A stretch of DNA of 64,000 nt. It comes from Butyrivibrio sp. M55. GTDB lineage: Bacteria; Bacillota; Clostridia; Lachnospirales; Lachnospiraceae. This document shows, piece after piece, positions 17,111-25,556 of this stretch. The notes beneath the pieces are model-generated. The model had not been told where the DNA came from, did no database searches, and saw only the letters and a program-made list of their open reading frames with translations. The number at the start of each line of letters is the position of its first letter. Position 1 is the first letter of the stretch. The DNA lies in the NCBI RefSeq assembly GCF_900116865.1, contig NZ_FPCD01000001.1, positions 310,001 through 374,000 on the forward strand, written 5' to 3'. Both the position numbers and the translations under genes were made by a program.

Positions 17111-18669
17111 TATGCACCTACCTCCTTTCTCTTAGCTCCTGCCATGTAAAGTCCGAGTTCTTCGGGAGTTGTCTTCTTGGGATCAAACTCTCCGACTATC
17201 TCTCCTTCATACATAACAAGTATTCTGTCTGAAATGCTCATAACTTCTTCAAGTTCAAGTGAAACAAGAAGAACCGCATGACCTTCATCTCTGCGTGCAA
17301 TAAGCTGTCTGTGAATATATTCGATAGCACCTACATCAAGTCCTCTTGTAGGCTGAACGGCAATAAGAAGGTTGGGATCTTTGTCGATCTCTCTTGCAAT
17401 AATAGCCTTCTGCTGGTTACCGCCGGACATACTTCTTGCTATCGTCTCAGCGCCCTGGCTTGAACGGATATCATACTGCTCGATAAGCTTATCGGCGTAT
17501 TTATTGATCTCGTTCTTTTTGAGGAATCCGCTCTTTGAACTAAACTCAGGCTCAAAGTATCTCTGAAGCACAAGGTTATATGCAAGCGAATAATCAAGAA
17601 CAAGGCCGTGTTTGTGTCTGTCCTCGGGAATATGGCTCATTCCGCTTGTGGAACGCTCTCTGATAGAAGCATGAGTAATATCTTTTCCTGAAAGTTCGAT
17701 CTTACCGGAAGTAATGTTCTCAAGTCCCGAAAGTCCGTAAACAAGCTCTGTCTGACCGTTTCCGTCGATACCTGCGATACATACGATTTCGCCTTCTCTG
17801 ACATCAAAAGAAACGTTCTTAACGGCATTGTTGTGATGGAGCTTTGAAGGAACCGTCATATTCTCAACATGAAGAATAACTTCGCCCGGAGTCTTGTCTT
17901 CCTTTGTTGCGACAAGCTGTACATCACGGCCGATCATCATTCTTGAAAGTTCTTCCTGATTGGTCTCCGAAATATTTACGGTACCGATATACTTACCTCT
18001 TCTCAAAACGCTGCATCTGTCCGCAACAGACATGATCTCAGCAAGCTTATGGGAAATAAAGAGAATTGACTTGCCTTCTTTTGCAAGATTCTTCATAATC
18101 TGCATAAGCTCATCTATTTCTGCGGGAGTAAGAACCGCTGTAGGCTCATCAAAGATAAGGATCTCATTATCTCTGTAAAGCATCTTAAGAATCTCGGTTC
18201 TCTGCTGCATACCGACAGTAATATCCTCGATCTTGGCATCGGGATCGACTTTAAGTCCGTATTTCTCAGAAAGCTCCAATATCTTCTTTCTTGCTACGTC
18301 CTTCTGCAAAAAGCCGTTCTTAACCGTCTCTACACCGAGAATAATATTATCAAGAACCGAAAAGCACTGCACAAGCTTAAAGTGCTGATGAACCATTCCG
18401 ATACCTAGGTCGTTGGCATCATTGGGATTGTTTATCTGCACTTCCTTTCCATCCTTTTTTATCACGCCTTCTTCAGCCTGATACAAACCAAAAAGCACAC
18501 TCATAAGTGTGGATTTACCGGCTCCGTTTTCACCCAAAAGAGCATGTATCTCGCCTTTTTTCAGCTGAATAGTAACGTTGTCATTAGCGATAATACCCGG
18601 GAAACGTTTTGTTATGCCAAGCATCTCAATAGCATATTCGCTGTTTTCTGCCACTTTTGTCTCCTCCAT
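17110..18669 (-). CDS. Nucleoside ABC transporter ATPase (two fused ATPase domains)
   Basis: A 519-residue protein with two ABC modules, as in NupO and sugar-type importers. The first has Walker A GENGAGKST, a Q loop, and Walker B ILIFDEPTAVLTP. The second has a degenerate P-loop, GIDGNGQTE, and the signature SGGNQQK. The degenerate second site is normal for the family. It energises import through the two permeases that follow. A hairpin terminator separates it from the BMP gene upstream, so it should be expressed below the lipoprotein. Confidence 0.95.
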   Translation of the reverse strand: MEETKVAENSEYAIEMLGITKRFPGIIANDNVTIQLKKGEIHALLGENGAGKSTLMSVLFGLYQAEEGVIKKDGKEVQINNPNDANDLGIGMVHQHFKLVQCFSVLDNIILGVETVKNGFLQKDVARKKILELSEKYGLKVDPDAKIEDITVGMQQRTEILKMLYRDNEILIFDEPTAVLTPAEIDELMQIMKNLAKEGKSILFISHKLAEIMSVADRCSVLRRGKYIGTVNISETNQEELSRMMIGRDVQLVATKEDKTPGEVILHVENMTVPSKLHHNNAVKNVSFDVREGEIVCIAGIDGNGQTELVYGLSGLENITSGKIELSGKDITHASIRERSTSGMSHIPEDRHKHGLVLDYSLAYNLVLQRYFEPEFSSKSGFLKKNEINKYADKLIEQYDIRSSQGAETIARSMSGGNQQKAIIAREIDKDPNLLIAVQPTRGLDVGAIEYIHRQLIARRDEGHAVLLVSLELEEVMSISDRILVMYEGEIVGEFDPKKTTPEELGLYMAGAKRKEVGA

Positions 18670-18707
18670 TAAATTTTGAATCTTCTTAAAATAAAACCAT
18701 AAATTGG

Positions 18708-18742
18708 TAAAAAGGACCGGAAGACTATGAATCTGCCGGTCC
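18708..18742 (-). terminator. Intercistronic terminator between the BMP gene and the transporter ATPase
   Basis: A perfect 7-bp stem, GGACCGG (18714-18720) with CCGGTCC (18736-18742), is followed on the minus strand by TTTTT. Lying inside an otherwise same-strand operon, it probably gives partial termination, so that more binding protein than transporter is made. Confidence 0.75.
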
Positions 18743-18772
18743 CTGTCAGCCTATAAGCTGTAATAAGTAAAA

Positions 18773-19978
18773 TTACTTGATGTTACCCTGATAGTTGATC
18801 TTAATGTTCTCAGCAGAAGGCTTCTCAGCATTTGTATCGTTGGAAACTTTAATTGCTCCGTTTGCCATGTCAGCAACAAGCTTGAGATAATCCTCTTTCT
18901 TGAATGTGTCGTTCCATACAGTTGTTTCCTCAGGAAGTCCTACATAGTTAAGAGAAGTATCATCACCGGATACAAGACCGAGATTTGAGATCTTTCCGGC
19001 ATATTCATCCCACTTACCATCAACGATTGCTGAAAGAAGTGTGTTAACTGTTGCCTTAAGTCCCTTCATAGCTGAAGTAACAGTCATGCCCTTGCCGAAC
19101 TTTCCGTCGATTGTTGCAGCCTGGTCAACGTCAACACCGATAACCTTGCCGTTAGCCTTTGCAGCTGCCTCACCTGCAGAGTTGAAGATACCACCACCGC
19201 AAGCAAATACGACTTCTGTTCCGCCCTGGTACCATGTATCCATAGCAGCTGTGATATCAGCATCACCATAGAACTGGTTACCGTAAGCATAGTTAAGAGT
19301 TACATCTGCGCCGATTTCCTTAGCAGCTGCGTCAGCACCCTGAACAAATCCGTAACCGTAACGGATAACTGCGGGAACTGCCATTCCACCGAGGAATCCA
19401 AGCTTTGTGAATCCCATCTTTACTGCAGCGTATCCTGCCATGTATCCGGGAAGCTCTTCCTGGTATACTGCAGAGAATACATTGGGATATGTCTCGCTGT
19501 TGAAGTCTGAACCGTCACCCTCAAGGTCGAACTCAGAAACGTCAAGAGCTACAAATTTAACATCGGGATACATTTCAGCTGTCTCTACAATAGCTTCAGC
19601 GAAAGCATATCCGGGCATAACGATTACATTATAACCATCGGCTACTGCCTTATCGATCTGAGCTACTCTCTCAGCTGTTGAATCGCCTTCAGGCTTGTAA
19701 TATGTGAATCCAAGTTTGTTCTCGTCACAAAATGCCTGACAAGCTTCATATGTTGACTGATTGAATGACTGGTCTGTGATGTCGCCGTAATCTGTTACCA
19801 TAGCAACTTTGATGTCGCTGGCAGGTTCACTTGCATCAGCTGCATCTGCGCCGTCTGCCTTAGCTTCAGTTGCTGAAGTCTCGGTTGTTGCGCTTGCATC
19901 GGGTGCCTTAGAACCACATCCTGCAAGAGAAAATACCATTGTTGCAGCCATAACTACTGCAAAAATTCTTTTTTTCAT
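18773..19978 (-). CDS. BMP-family nucleoside-binding lipoprotein
   Basis: A 401-residue lipoprotein with signal peptide and lipobox LAGC (Cys21), followed by an Ala/Thr/Asp-rich linker to about residue 55. The mature domain shows BMP-family features: VAMVTDYGDITDQSFNQSTYEACQ, a GYAF segment, LGFLGGMAVPAV and ACGGGIF. It captures nucleosides outside the cell for the ABC importer downstream. The relation to PnrA/NupN-type proteins is clear. Exact substrate preference is inferred from the uridine phosphorylase and cytidine deaminase neighbours. Confidence 0.93.
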   Translation of the reverse strand: MKKRIFAVVMAATMVFSLAGCGSKAPDASATTETSATEAKADGADAADASEPASDIKVAMVTDYGDITDQSFNQSTYEACQAFCDENKLGFTYYKPEGDSTAERVAQIDKAVADGYNVIVMPGYAFAEAIVETAEMYPDVKFVALDVSEFDLEGDGSDFNSETYPNVFSAVYQEELPGYMAGYAAVKMGFTKLGFLGGMAVPAVIRYGYGFVQGADAAAKEIGADVTLNYAYGNQFYGDADITAAMDTWYQGGTEVVFACGGGIFNSAGEAAAKANGKVIGVDVDQAATIDGKFGKGMTVTSAMKGLKATVNTLLSAIVDGKWDEYAGKISNLGLVSGDDTSLNYVGLPEETTVWNDTFKKEDYLKLVADMANGAIKVSNDTNAEKPSAENIKINYQGNIK

Positions 19979-20023
19979 AATTATCCTCCATTGTTTATAA
20001 TGAAAAAAAATTTATATAAAACC

Positions 20024-20803
20024 TTATTTGGTTTTATCCATAGCAATCAGGCTCTTAATAGCCTCTATCGTTGTCTTATAGACAATTTCCATATCATGAG
20101 CCTGTGGATTGGAAAGACCTTTTTTTGCTCTTTCCTGATTCGCTACAACCAGAAGAACAGCTCCTGTTCTGGCTCTTAAATAACTACCCACAATAAACAA
20201 TGTTGAAGATTCCATCTCAGAACAAAGTGCACCGCACTTGATCCAAGCATCCCATTTATACATGAGTTCCGGTCCTACGGGCTTTGTCTCGGGTTCATGC
20301 TGTCCAAAGAAAGAATCCTTGCACTGGGCAACACCGACATGATACTTCGCTCCTGCTTTTTTAGCTCCGTCAACAAGCGCAGAAACAACATCAAAATCAG
20401 CCACGGCAGGATATTCTATAGGAGCATATTCCTTAGATGTTCCTTCCGCTCTGATGGCTCCGTTTGCAATAACAATGTCACCACCTATTACATCTTCCTG
20501 CATTCCGCCGGAAGTGCCCATTCTTATAAAGGTATCAGCTCCACAATTAGCAAGCTCTTCAATAGCAATAGCCGTTGAAGCGCCTCCGATACCATGAGAC
20601 ATAACCGTAACCTTCTCACCGCACAATGTGCCTGTATATGTATTATATTCTCTGTTATATGCTATAAATTTAGGATTGTCAAAAAGTTTAGAAATAGATT
20701 CACATCTTCCGGGGTCGCCGGTAAGGATCACATACCTGCCGACATCGCCTTTCTTGACGTGCGTATGATACTGATAACCTGCACCTTCAGTATAATCAAC
20801 CAT
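20024..20803 (-). CDS. udp: Uridine phosphorylase (nucleoside phosphorylase family)
   Basis: Cleaves uridine with phosphate to uracil and ribose 1-phosphate. Family motifs are TGDPGRCES (phosphate binding), [18 protein letters not shown] and [10 protein letters not shown] (ribose contact). I start at the ATG at 20803, which has AGGA at good spacing, rather than at the TTG six codons upstream; this gives 259 residues. It is the first gene of the nucleoside operon, and 45 bp separate it from the BMP gene. A related specificity such as other pyrimidine or purine nucleosides cannot be excluded from sequence alone. Confidence 0.88.
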   Translation of the reverse strand: MVDYTEGAGYQYHTHVKKGDVGRYVILTGDPGRCESISKLFDNPKFIAYNREYNTYTGTLCGEKVTVMSHGIGGASTAIAIEELANCGADTFIRMGTSGGMQEDVIGGDIVIANGAIRAEGTSKEYAPIEYPAVADFDVVSALVDGAKKAGAKYHVGVAQCKDSFFGQHEPETKPVGPELMYKWDAWIKCGALCSEMESSTLFIVGSYLRARTGAVLLVVANQERAKKGLSNPQAHDMEIVYKTTIEAIKSLIAMDKTK

Positions 20804-20857
20804 AAAAAAATCCTCACACAATATATAGTGCCAGATAAAAAATTAAATCACAAAATA

Positions 20858-20886
20858 ATTATAGAGCATTATTTGTAAAAAGTCAT
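20858..20886 (-). promoter_or_regulatory. Promoter of the nucleoside operon
   Basis: ATGACT (20881-20886) and a perfect TATAAT (20858-20863) on the minus strand are spaced 17 bp. The leader of about 50 nt to the udp start shows no riboswitch-like structure that I can recognise. Confidence 0.6.
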
Positions 20887-20900
20887 CAACTATAAATTAG

Positions 20901-21413
20901 TTAAAATAATCCTTCCATTACGTGAATTACGATCTTGTTATTCTTGGTGTCAATCTCTTTAACACAGTCCTTGATTGCGGGAATATAGACCTTTTCCTCG
21001 CCGTTCTCTGGTGTCATTTCATACACATCATTTGCACCTGTCTGAATAACATCAGAAAGAACTCCAAGTTTTTTCCCATCCTCATCAACTATATCAAGTC
21101 CGACAAGATCTGCGACATAATATTCTCCGGGAGCAAGCTTTATCGCATCCTTTCTTGAGATCGTAAGCTCACATCCACGAAACTTCTCAACATCATTTAT
21201 ATTGTCAAACTGTTTGAACTTAACAATAACGAATTTCTTAAAAAATCTGGCGCTCTGAACATCGAGTTCAAGCTGCTCGCCTCTATTTGTATGAAGTGTC
21301 ACTTTCTTAAGTTTTTTAAATCTATTTGGATCTTCGGTCGTGGGAAAAACATTTACCTCACCGCCTAAACCGTGTGTTGAAGCTATTACTCCTACCTGGA
21401 ATCTGTCTGTCAT
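20901..21413 (-). CDS. rimM: 16S rRNA processing protein RimM
   Basis: Assembly factor for the head of the 30S subunit, which binds S19. Recognisable parts are the N-terminal VGVIASTHGLGGEVNVFPTT and the PRC-barrel-like C-terminal half with GEYYVADLVGLDIVDEDG and YIPAI. At 170 residues the length is normal. Its start overlaps the trmD stop by 4 bp, so it is coupled to trmD with the order trmD-rimM, the reverse of the Bacillus order. Confidence 0.95.
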   Translation of the reverse strand: MTDRFQVGVIASTHGLGGEVNVFPTTEDPNRFKKLKKVTLHTNRGEQLELDVQSARFFKKFVIVKFKQFDNINDVEKFRGCELTISRKDAIKLAPGEYYVADLVGLDIVDEDGKKLGVLSDVIQTGANDVYEMTPENGEEKVYIPAIKDCVKEIDTKNNKIVIHVMEGLF

Positions 21414-22219
21414 AAATTATCTCCATCATTCTCAGAATCTTTGACCACTTCAGCATTTGTCTGAGCTTCTGCGCTCTTTCTGCGTCTTTTCTTTTTCTTT
21501 TCAACGGGTGGATTCTCGGAAAGCCACTTCTCATAGAGATCGGGACGTCTTTCCTTTGTCCTTAATATAGACTGCTCAAGTCTCCACTCATCCACTTTCT
21601 TATGATCTCCCGAAAGAAGGATCGGCGGAACTTTTTTGCCCATCCACTCCTCAGGTCTTGAATACTGAGGATATTCCAAAAGATTGTTGTTAAAGCTGTC
21701 TGTCATAGCAGACTCATCATTATTAAGGACTCCCGGAACAAATCGTGATATTGCATCTATCATTACCATTGCCGGAAGTTCTCCGCCTGTAAGAACGTAA
21801 TCCCCGATAGAGATATAATCCGTCACTATCTCTTCAAGGACTCTCTCATCGACTCCCTCGTAATGTCCGCACAAAAATACGAGATTTTCTTCCTGCGCAA
21901 GCTCTGTCACAATGTTCTGATTAAAAACCTTGCCCTGCGGAGTGACATAGATGACTCTCGGAGCCTTACCGTTTTCTTTTTCAATCTTGTTTTTGATATC
22001 TATATAGCAATCATATATCGGCTGTGCCTGCATAAGCATACCGGCGCCGCCTCCGTATGTATAATCGTCAACTTTATGGTGTTTGGTATCATTTGAATAA
22101 TCCCTGATATTAACAGCATTTAAGCTTATAAGCCCTTTTCCCATGGCTCTTCCGATAATACTGGAAGAAAGGCAATCTGTTACCATCTCAGGAAATAACG
22201 TCATTATATGAAAATTCAT
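21410..22219 (-). CDS. trmD: tRNA (guanine-N1)-methyltransferase TrmD
   Basis: Methylates G37 of tRNAs to prevent frameshifting. The SPOUT-fold knot region is visible in YVTPQGKVFNQ, LCGHYEGVDERV and DYVLTGGELPAMVMIDA. At 269 residues it is longer than the usual ~245 because of a polar basic tail after residue 240 (KKKKRRRKSAEAQ...), which is unlikely to be part of the catalytic fold. It is the first gene of the trmD-rimM pair and lies after the khpA terminator. Confidence 0.96.
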   Translation of the reverse strand: MNFHIMTLFPEMVTDCLSSSIIGRAMGKGLISLNAVNIRDYSNDTKHHKVDDYTYGGGAGMLMQAQPIYDCYIDIKNKIEKENGKAPRVIYVTPQGKVFNQNIVTELAQEENLVFLCGHYEGVDERVLEEIVTDYISIGDYVLTGGELPAMVMIDAISRFVPGVLNNDESAMTDSFNNNLLEYPQYSRPEEWMGKKVPPILLSGDHKKVDEWRLEQSILRTKERRPDLYEKWLSENPPVEKKKKRRRKSAEAQTNAEVVKDSENDGDNL

Positions 22220-22257
22220 ACTCGTCCCAATAATTAGAAAATAGAATAATTGTTTTG

Positions 22258-22295
22258 ATTAAAAAAGAGCCGAATAAGATTTTCCTATTCGGCTC
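22258..22295 (-). terminator. Terminator after rpsP-khpA
   Basis: A perfect 10-bp stem, GAGCCGAATA (22267-22276) with TATTCGGCTC (22286-22295), is followed by six or more T on the minus strand. It lies 16 bp after the khpA stop. Confidence 0.92.
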
Positions 22296-22311
22296 AATAT
22301 TTCCGGCAGCC

Positions 22312-22539
22312 TTAGACGATCTCAACGTCAACCTTAAGGTTTTCTCTGGTTGAAGCCGCCTTAACTACAGAACGTATAGCTTTGGCTATACGACCCTGTT
22401 TGCCAATTACCTTGCCCATGTCTGAAGGTGCAACATGAAGCTCGATCATAATATTGCGCCCGTCTTTTTTCTCGGAGACTACAACTTCACTCGGATTGTC
22501 AACAAGCGCTTTTGCGATTACTTCGACTAACTCTTTCAT
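22312..22539 (-). CDS. khpA: KH-domain RNA-binding protein KhpA (YlqC)
   Basis: A small single KH-domain protein of 75 residues with the RNA-binding GKQGR loop in MGKVIGKQGRIAKAIRSVVKAA. In streptococci KhpA pairs with KhpB/Jag and influences cell division and small RNA metabolism. It follows rpsP by 43 bp, the usual Firmicute arrangement. Confidence 0.93.
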   Translation of the reverse strand: MKELVEVIAKALVDNPSEVVVSEKKDGRNIMIELHVAPSDMGKVIGKQGRIAKAIRSVVKAASTRENLKVDVEIV

Positions 22540-22582
22540 TGTTTATCCTCCGGCATAAGTAATTACATGTACAAAAGTGTGA

Positions 22583-22828
22583 TTACTTGCTAATTCCTGC
22601 CTGTCTAAACAACTTAGCAACTGACTCTGTAGGCTGTGCACCGTTAGCGATCCACTTCTTTGCAAGCTCCTCGTTAACCTTTACTGTGCTGGGATCTGTA
22701 TTGGGATCATAAGTTCCGATCTCCTCGATGAACTTACCCTGTACAGGGAACTTTGAATCAGAAACGATAATTCTGTAGAAAGGAACCTTCTTCTTACCAA
22801 TTCTCTTTAATCTGATCTTTACTGCCAT
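22583..22828 (-). CDS. rpsP: 30S ribosomal protein S16
   Basis: An 81-residue protein with the canonical start [20 protein letters not shown] and the conserved EEIGTYDP segment. It is followed by khpA on the same strand. ffh lies 74 bp upstream with no clear terminator between, so read-through from ylxM-ffh is likely. Confidence 0.98.
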   Translation of the reverse strand: MAVKIRLKRIGKKKVPFYRIIVSDSKFPVQGKFIEEIGTYDPNTDPSTVKVNEELAKKWIANGAQPTESVAKLFRQAGISK

Positions 22829-22902
22829 TTTAAACTTCCTCCGTAAAATAATGAAATTTATTGTTTTTTATATGTATAAAGCAGCACCGGCTGCATGACA
22901 TA

Positions 22903-24276
22903 TCAAAAGAATCTGTTCTTACCGAATCCGCCGAGACCACCGAATTTGCCAAAGCCGCCTCTCTTGCCTCCCATGAGACCGGGCATCTGCTTCATCATCT
23001 TCTGCATCTGCTCAAACTGCTTGATAAACCTGTTTACATCGGCAATATCATTTCCCGAGCCCTTAGCGATTCTGAATTTTCTCTGGGGATTCATAAGCTT
23101 GGGATTTCTTCTCTCCTCAGGTGTCATGGAAAGAACGATTGCTTCCATCTTTGCAAGTTTCTTCTCATCGGGAAGCTGATCATCGCTTATCTTGCCCATA
23201 CCTGGTAGCATTCCCATTATTGAAGAAAGACCGCCCATATTGCGCATCTGCTTCATGCTCTCGAGATACATCTCGAAATCAATCTTGCCTTTCTTCATCT
23301 TGGATGCCATCTCTTTGTCTTTTTCGATATCACGTTCAGCGTTTGCCTCAACCGCCTTATCGATAAGACTGAGCACATCACCCATGCCGAGGATTCGACT
23401 CGCCATTCTGTCAGGATAGAACTGCTCAAGATCTGAAAGCTTCTCGCCCATACCCACGTACAAAATAGGCTTTCCGGTAACAGCCTTTGTTGAAAGAGCC
23501 GCACCACCTCGTGAATCACCGTCCATCTTTGATAAGATGATACCGTCGATTCCGACTTTCTCATTAAACTCTGATGCAACATTGACGGCATCCTGACCTG
23601 TCATGGCATCAACTACAAGAAGTGACTGATGAACTTCGATTGCTTCCTTGATGTCGCAAAGCTCCTTCATCATTCCTTCATCTATCTGCAAACGACCGGC
23701 TGTATCGACGATGACAACGTTATTGCCATTCTTCTTAGCCTGATCGACAGATGCTTTCGCAATCTCCACAGGACTTACATCAGTACCCATGGAAAAGAAA
23801 TCTACCTGCTGTTTCTCAGCATTTATCTTGAGCTGATCTATAGCCGCAGGTCTGTATATATCACATGCTGCAAGAAGCGGCTTTCTGCCTTTCATCTTGA
23901 GCTTTCCTGCAATCTTGGCTGCAGTTGTTGTCTTACCTGCACCCTGAAGACCGCACATCATGATGACTGTAATCTTATCAATCGGAAGGAGTTTGAGCTC
24001 TGTTGTCTCAGATCCCATAAGTGCGGTCATCTCTTCGTTAACTATCTTGATAACCATCTGTCCGGGATTGAGGCCGTTCAAAACATCCTCGCCCACAGCT
24101 CTTTCCTGTACGGAAGCAACAAACTGCTTAACTACCTTAAAGTTTACATCCGCCTCAAGGAGAGCCATCTTTACTTCTTTAAGGGCAGCCTTAACGTCTT
24201 CTTCGGAAAGACGTCCCTTACCTCTTAAATTCTTAAATACGTTTTGTAATTTATCTGTAAGACTTTCAAAAGCCAT
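22903..24276 (-). CDS. ffh: Signal recognition particle protein Ffh
   Basis: The GTPase that binds signal peptides and 4.5S RNA and delivers nascent chains to FtsY. N domain about 1-85; G domain with P-loop GLQGAGKTTT near 108, DTAGR and KMDGDSRGG; then the Met-rich M domain (MLPGMGK, QMQKMMKQMPGLMGG). The end is rich in Gly, Phe and Lys. At 457 residues the length is normal. It follows ylxM by 3 bp and its partner ftsY is in this same window. Confidence 0.97.
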   Translation of the reverse strand: MAFESLTDKLQNVFKNLRGKGRLSEEDVKAALKEVKMALLEADVNFKVVKQFVASVQERAVGEDVLNGLNPGQMVIKIVNEEMTALMGSETTELKLLPIDKITVIMMCGLQGAGKTTTAAKIAGKLKMKGRKPLLAACDIYRPAAIDQLKINAEKQQVDFFSMGTDVSPVEIAKASVDQAKKNGNNVVIVDTAGRLQIDEGMMKELCDIKEAIEVHQSLLVVDAMTGQDAVNVASEFNEKVGIDGIILSKMDGDSRGGAALSTKAVTGKPILYVGMGEKLSDLEQFYPDRMASRILGMGDVLSLIDKAVEANAERDIEKDKEMASKMKKGKIDFEMYLESMKQMRNMGGLSSIMGMLPGMGKISDDQLPDEKKLAKMEAIVLSMTPEERRNPKLMNPQRKFRIAKGSGNDIADVNRFIKQFEQMQKMMKQMPGLMGGKRGGFGKFGGLGGFGKNRFF

Positions 24277-24279
24277 TAA

Positions 24280-24627
24280 TTACGTAAGCTCCTCTATAAT
24301 TTTGCCCGATAAGATTCTGAGATTCTTCTTAAGTTCATCGCTTGATATCTCATCGGCTTTATCCGAAAGTTCCTTGAGAAATTCAGCATCCTGCTTGATT
24401 GCTTCAAACCTCTTTATCATGTGAAGCCTGTTCTCATATCCCTGCAATGTCTTGGTGCATCTCTTTATGAGATCGTGCACTCCCTGCTTACTGATACCGT
24501 GTTCATCGGCAATCTCTGTAAGAGACATATCTTCGTAAACCGCGGCCTCGTATATACTTTTCTGATGATCGGTAAGAAGCTCGCCGTAAAAATCATACAA
24601 CAAGCCCTGCTCTACGATTTTTTCCAT
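24280..24627 (-). CDS. ylxM: YlxM family helix-turn-helix protein (SRP-associated)
   Basis: YlxM proteins are sigma-70 region-4-like helix-turn-helix proteins encoded next to ffh. In streptococci the protein associates with SRP components. The helix-turn-helix is seen in LTEIADEHGISKQGVHDLIKR. I start at the ATG at 24627, preceded by AGAGGA, giving 115 residues; an upstream GTG at 24654 lacks support. Its promoter has the -35 box embedded in the terminator of the AraC gene upstream. Confidence 0.93.
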   Translation of the reverse strand: MEKIVEQGLLYDFYGELLTDHQKSIYEAAVYEDMSLTEIADEHGISKQGVHDLIKRCTKTLQGYENRLHMIKRFEAIKQDAEFLKELSDKADEISSDELKKNLRILSGKIIEELT

Positions 24628-24663
24628 AGAATTCCTCTTCTCTACCAGTTGCACAAATGTTAT

Positions 24664-24690
24664 ATTATATCAAACAAAAATAGGTGTCAA
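24664..24690 (-). promoter_or_regulatory. ylxM-ffh promoter with -35 inside a terminator arm
   Basis: On the minus strand a perfect TTGACA (24685-24690) lies in the 3' arm of the araC terminator. A perfect TATAAT (24664-24669) follows at 15 bp, and TAATAT (24662-24667) at 17 bp. Confidence 0.65.
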
Positions 24691-24711
24691 GTATTTTTTC
24701 TTGACACCTAT
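24676..24711 (-). terminator. araC terminator overlapping the gene end and the next promoter
   Basis: A perfect 12-bp inverted repeat, 24680-24691 with 24700-24711 and an 8-nt loop, is followed by TTTTTG on the minus strand. The araC stop codon (TAG) lies inside the 5' arm, and the 3' arm supplies the -35 box of ylxM. Confidence 0.9.
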
Positions 24712-25556
24712 ATCTTCACCTCAGAAGGCAGGATTCCCAATTGATTCTTAAATGCACGGCTAAAAGAGGAATAATCCTTAAATCCGCACTCGAGACATGC
24801 CGTCGTTGACGGAACTCCCGACATTATAAGATTCCTTGCAAGAAGAATTCTTTTTTCGGAAATATAACGGTGAACCGAATATCCGGTCTCACTCTTAAAT
24901 ATCCTCATCATATGGTATTTACTTAGATAAAACTTATCAGCGATTGAATCTATCGACAGATCTTTTTGCAGGTTCTCATTAATATACTCGATTATCTCAA
25001 TAACCTTTCTGTTGAACCTTGCTTCGGGCCTGAAGCCAAAATCCTCGGAGATGCACGCCTTATTAAACTCTATAAGTGTTGTGATCACATCAATCTTTGC
25101 CGTAAGTTCACCCGCATATTCGGTATCTTTTATCTTGATATCTTCTTCTGCCTTAAGAAGCATATCGTAGATGTGGGCACTTGTTCCCGAATTAAAACGG
25201 ACAACATAGCTCTCAAGCTCTTTTGCTTTCATAAAAGCATCAAGAAGCCCCAGCTTTTCAAGAAACTCAGGTTTAAGATACAAAATGATCCTGTCGTAAT
25301 CGTCCTTGCTCTCAACAACCGGCTTATGAATATCAAACCGGTTTACAAGCACAAAATCGAAGGGCAAGAGCTCATACTCTCGTCCTTCGATCAAATACCT
25401 GACATTACCTTTCAGGATCAGGATTATCTTGTAGAAATCATGATAGTGAAAGTCAATATCTGAAGTTACCTTATCGGAAATATGAAAATACTTAAAATCG
25501 CTGTCCAAGTATCCTCTCTGCTCATATTCCGTTATATTATCTGTCTTTTTCATCAT
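24708..25556 (-). CDS. AraC-family transcriptional regulator
   Basis: N-terminal cupin-like sensing domain (DIDFHYHDFYKIILILKG, then YELLPFDFVLVNRFDIHKP) and a C-terminal AraC double helix-turn-helix with KYHMMRIFKSETGYSVHRYI and CLECGFKDYSSFSRAFKNQLGI. I start at the ATG overlapping the GH25 stop (TGATG), giving about 282 residues; an adjacent ATG one codon on is equally possible, and a TTG at 25574 is less likely. The effector and targets are unknown. As last gene of the ilvA-yitT-GH25 run it might control one of these, but no operator was identified. Confidence 0.9.
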   Translation of the reverse strand: MMKKTDNITEYEQRGYLDSDFKYFHISDKVTSDIDFHYHDFYKIILILKGNVRYLIEGREYELLPFDFVLVNRFDIHKPVVESKDDYDRIILYLKPEFLEKLGLLDAFMKAKELESYVVRFNSGTSAHIYDMLLKAEEDIKIKDTEYAGELTAKIDVITTLIEFNKACISEDFGFRPEARFNRKVIEIIEYINENLQKDLSIDSIADKFYLSKYHMMRIFKSETGYSVHRYISEKRILLARNLIMSGVPSTTACLECGFKDYSSFSRAFKNQLGILPSEVKI

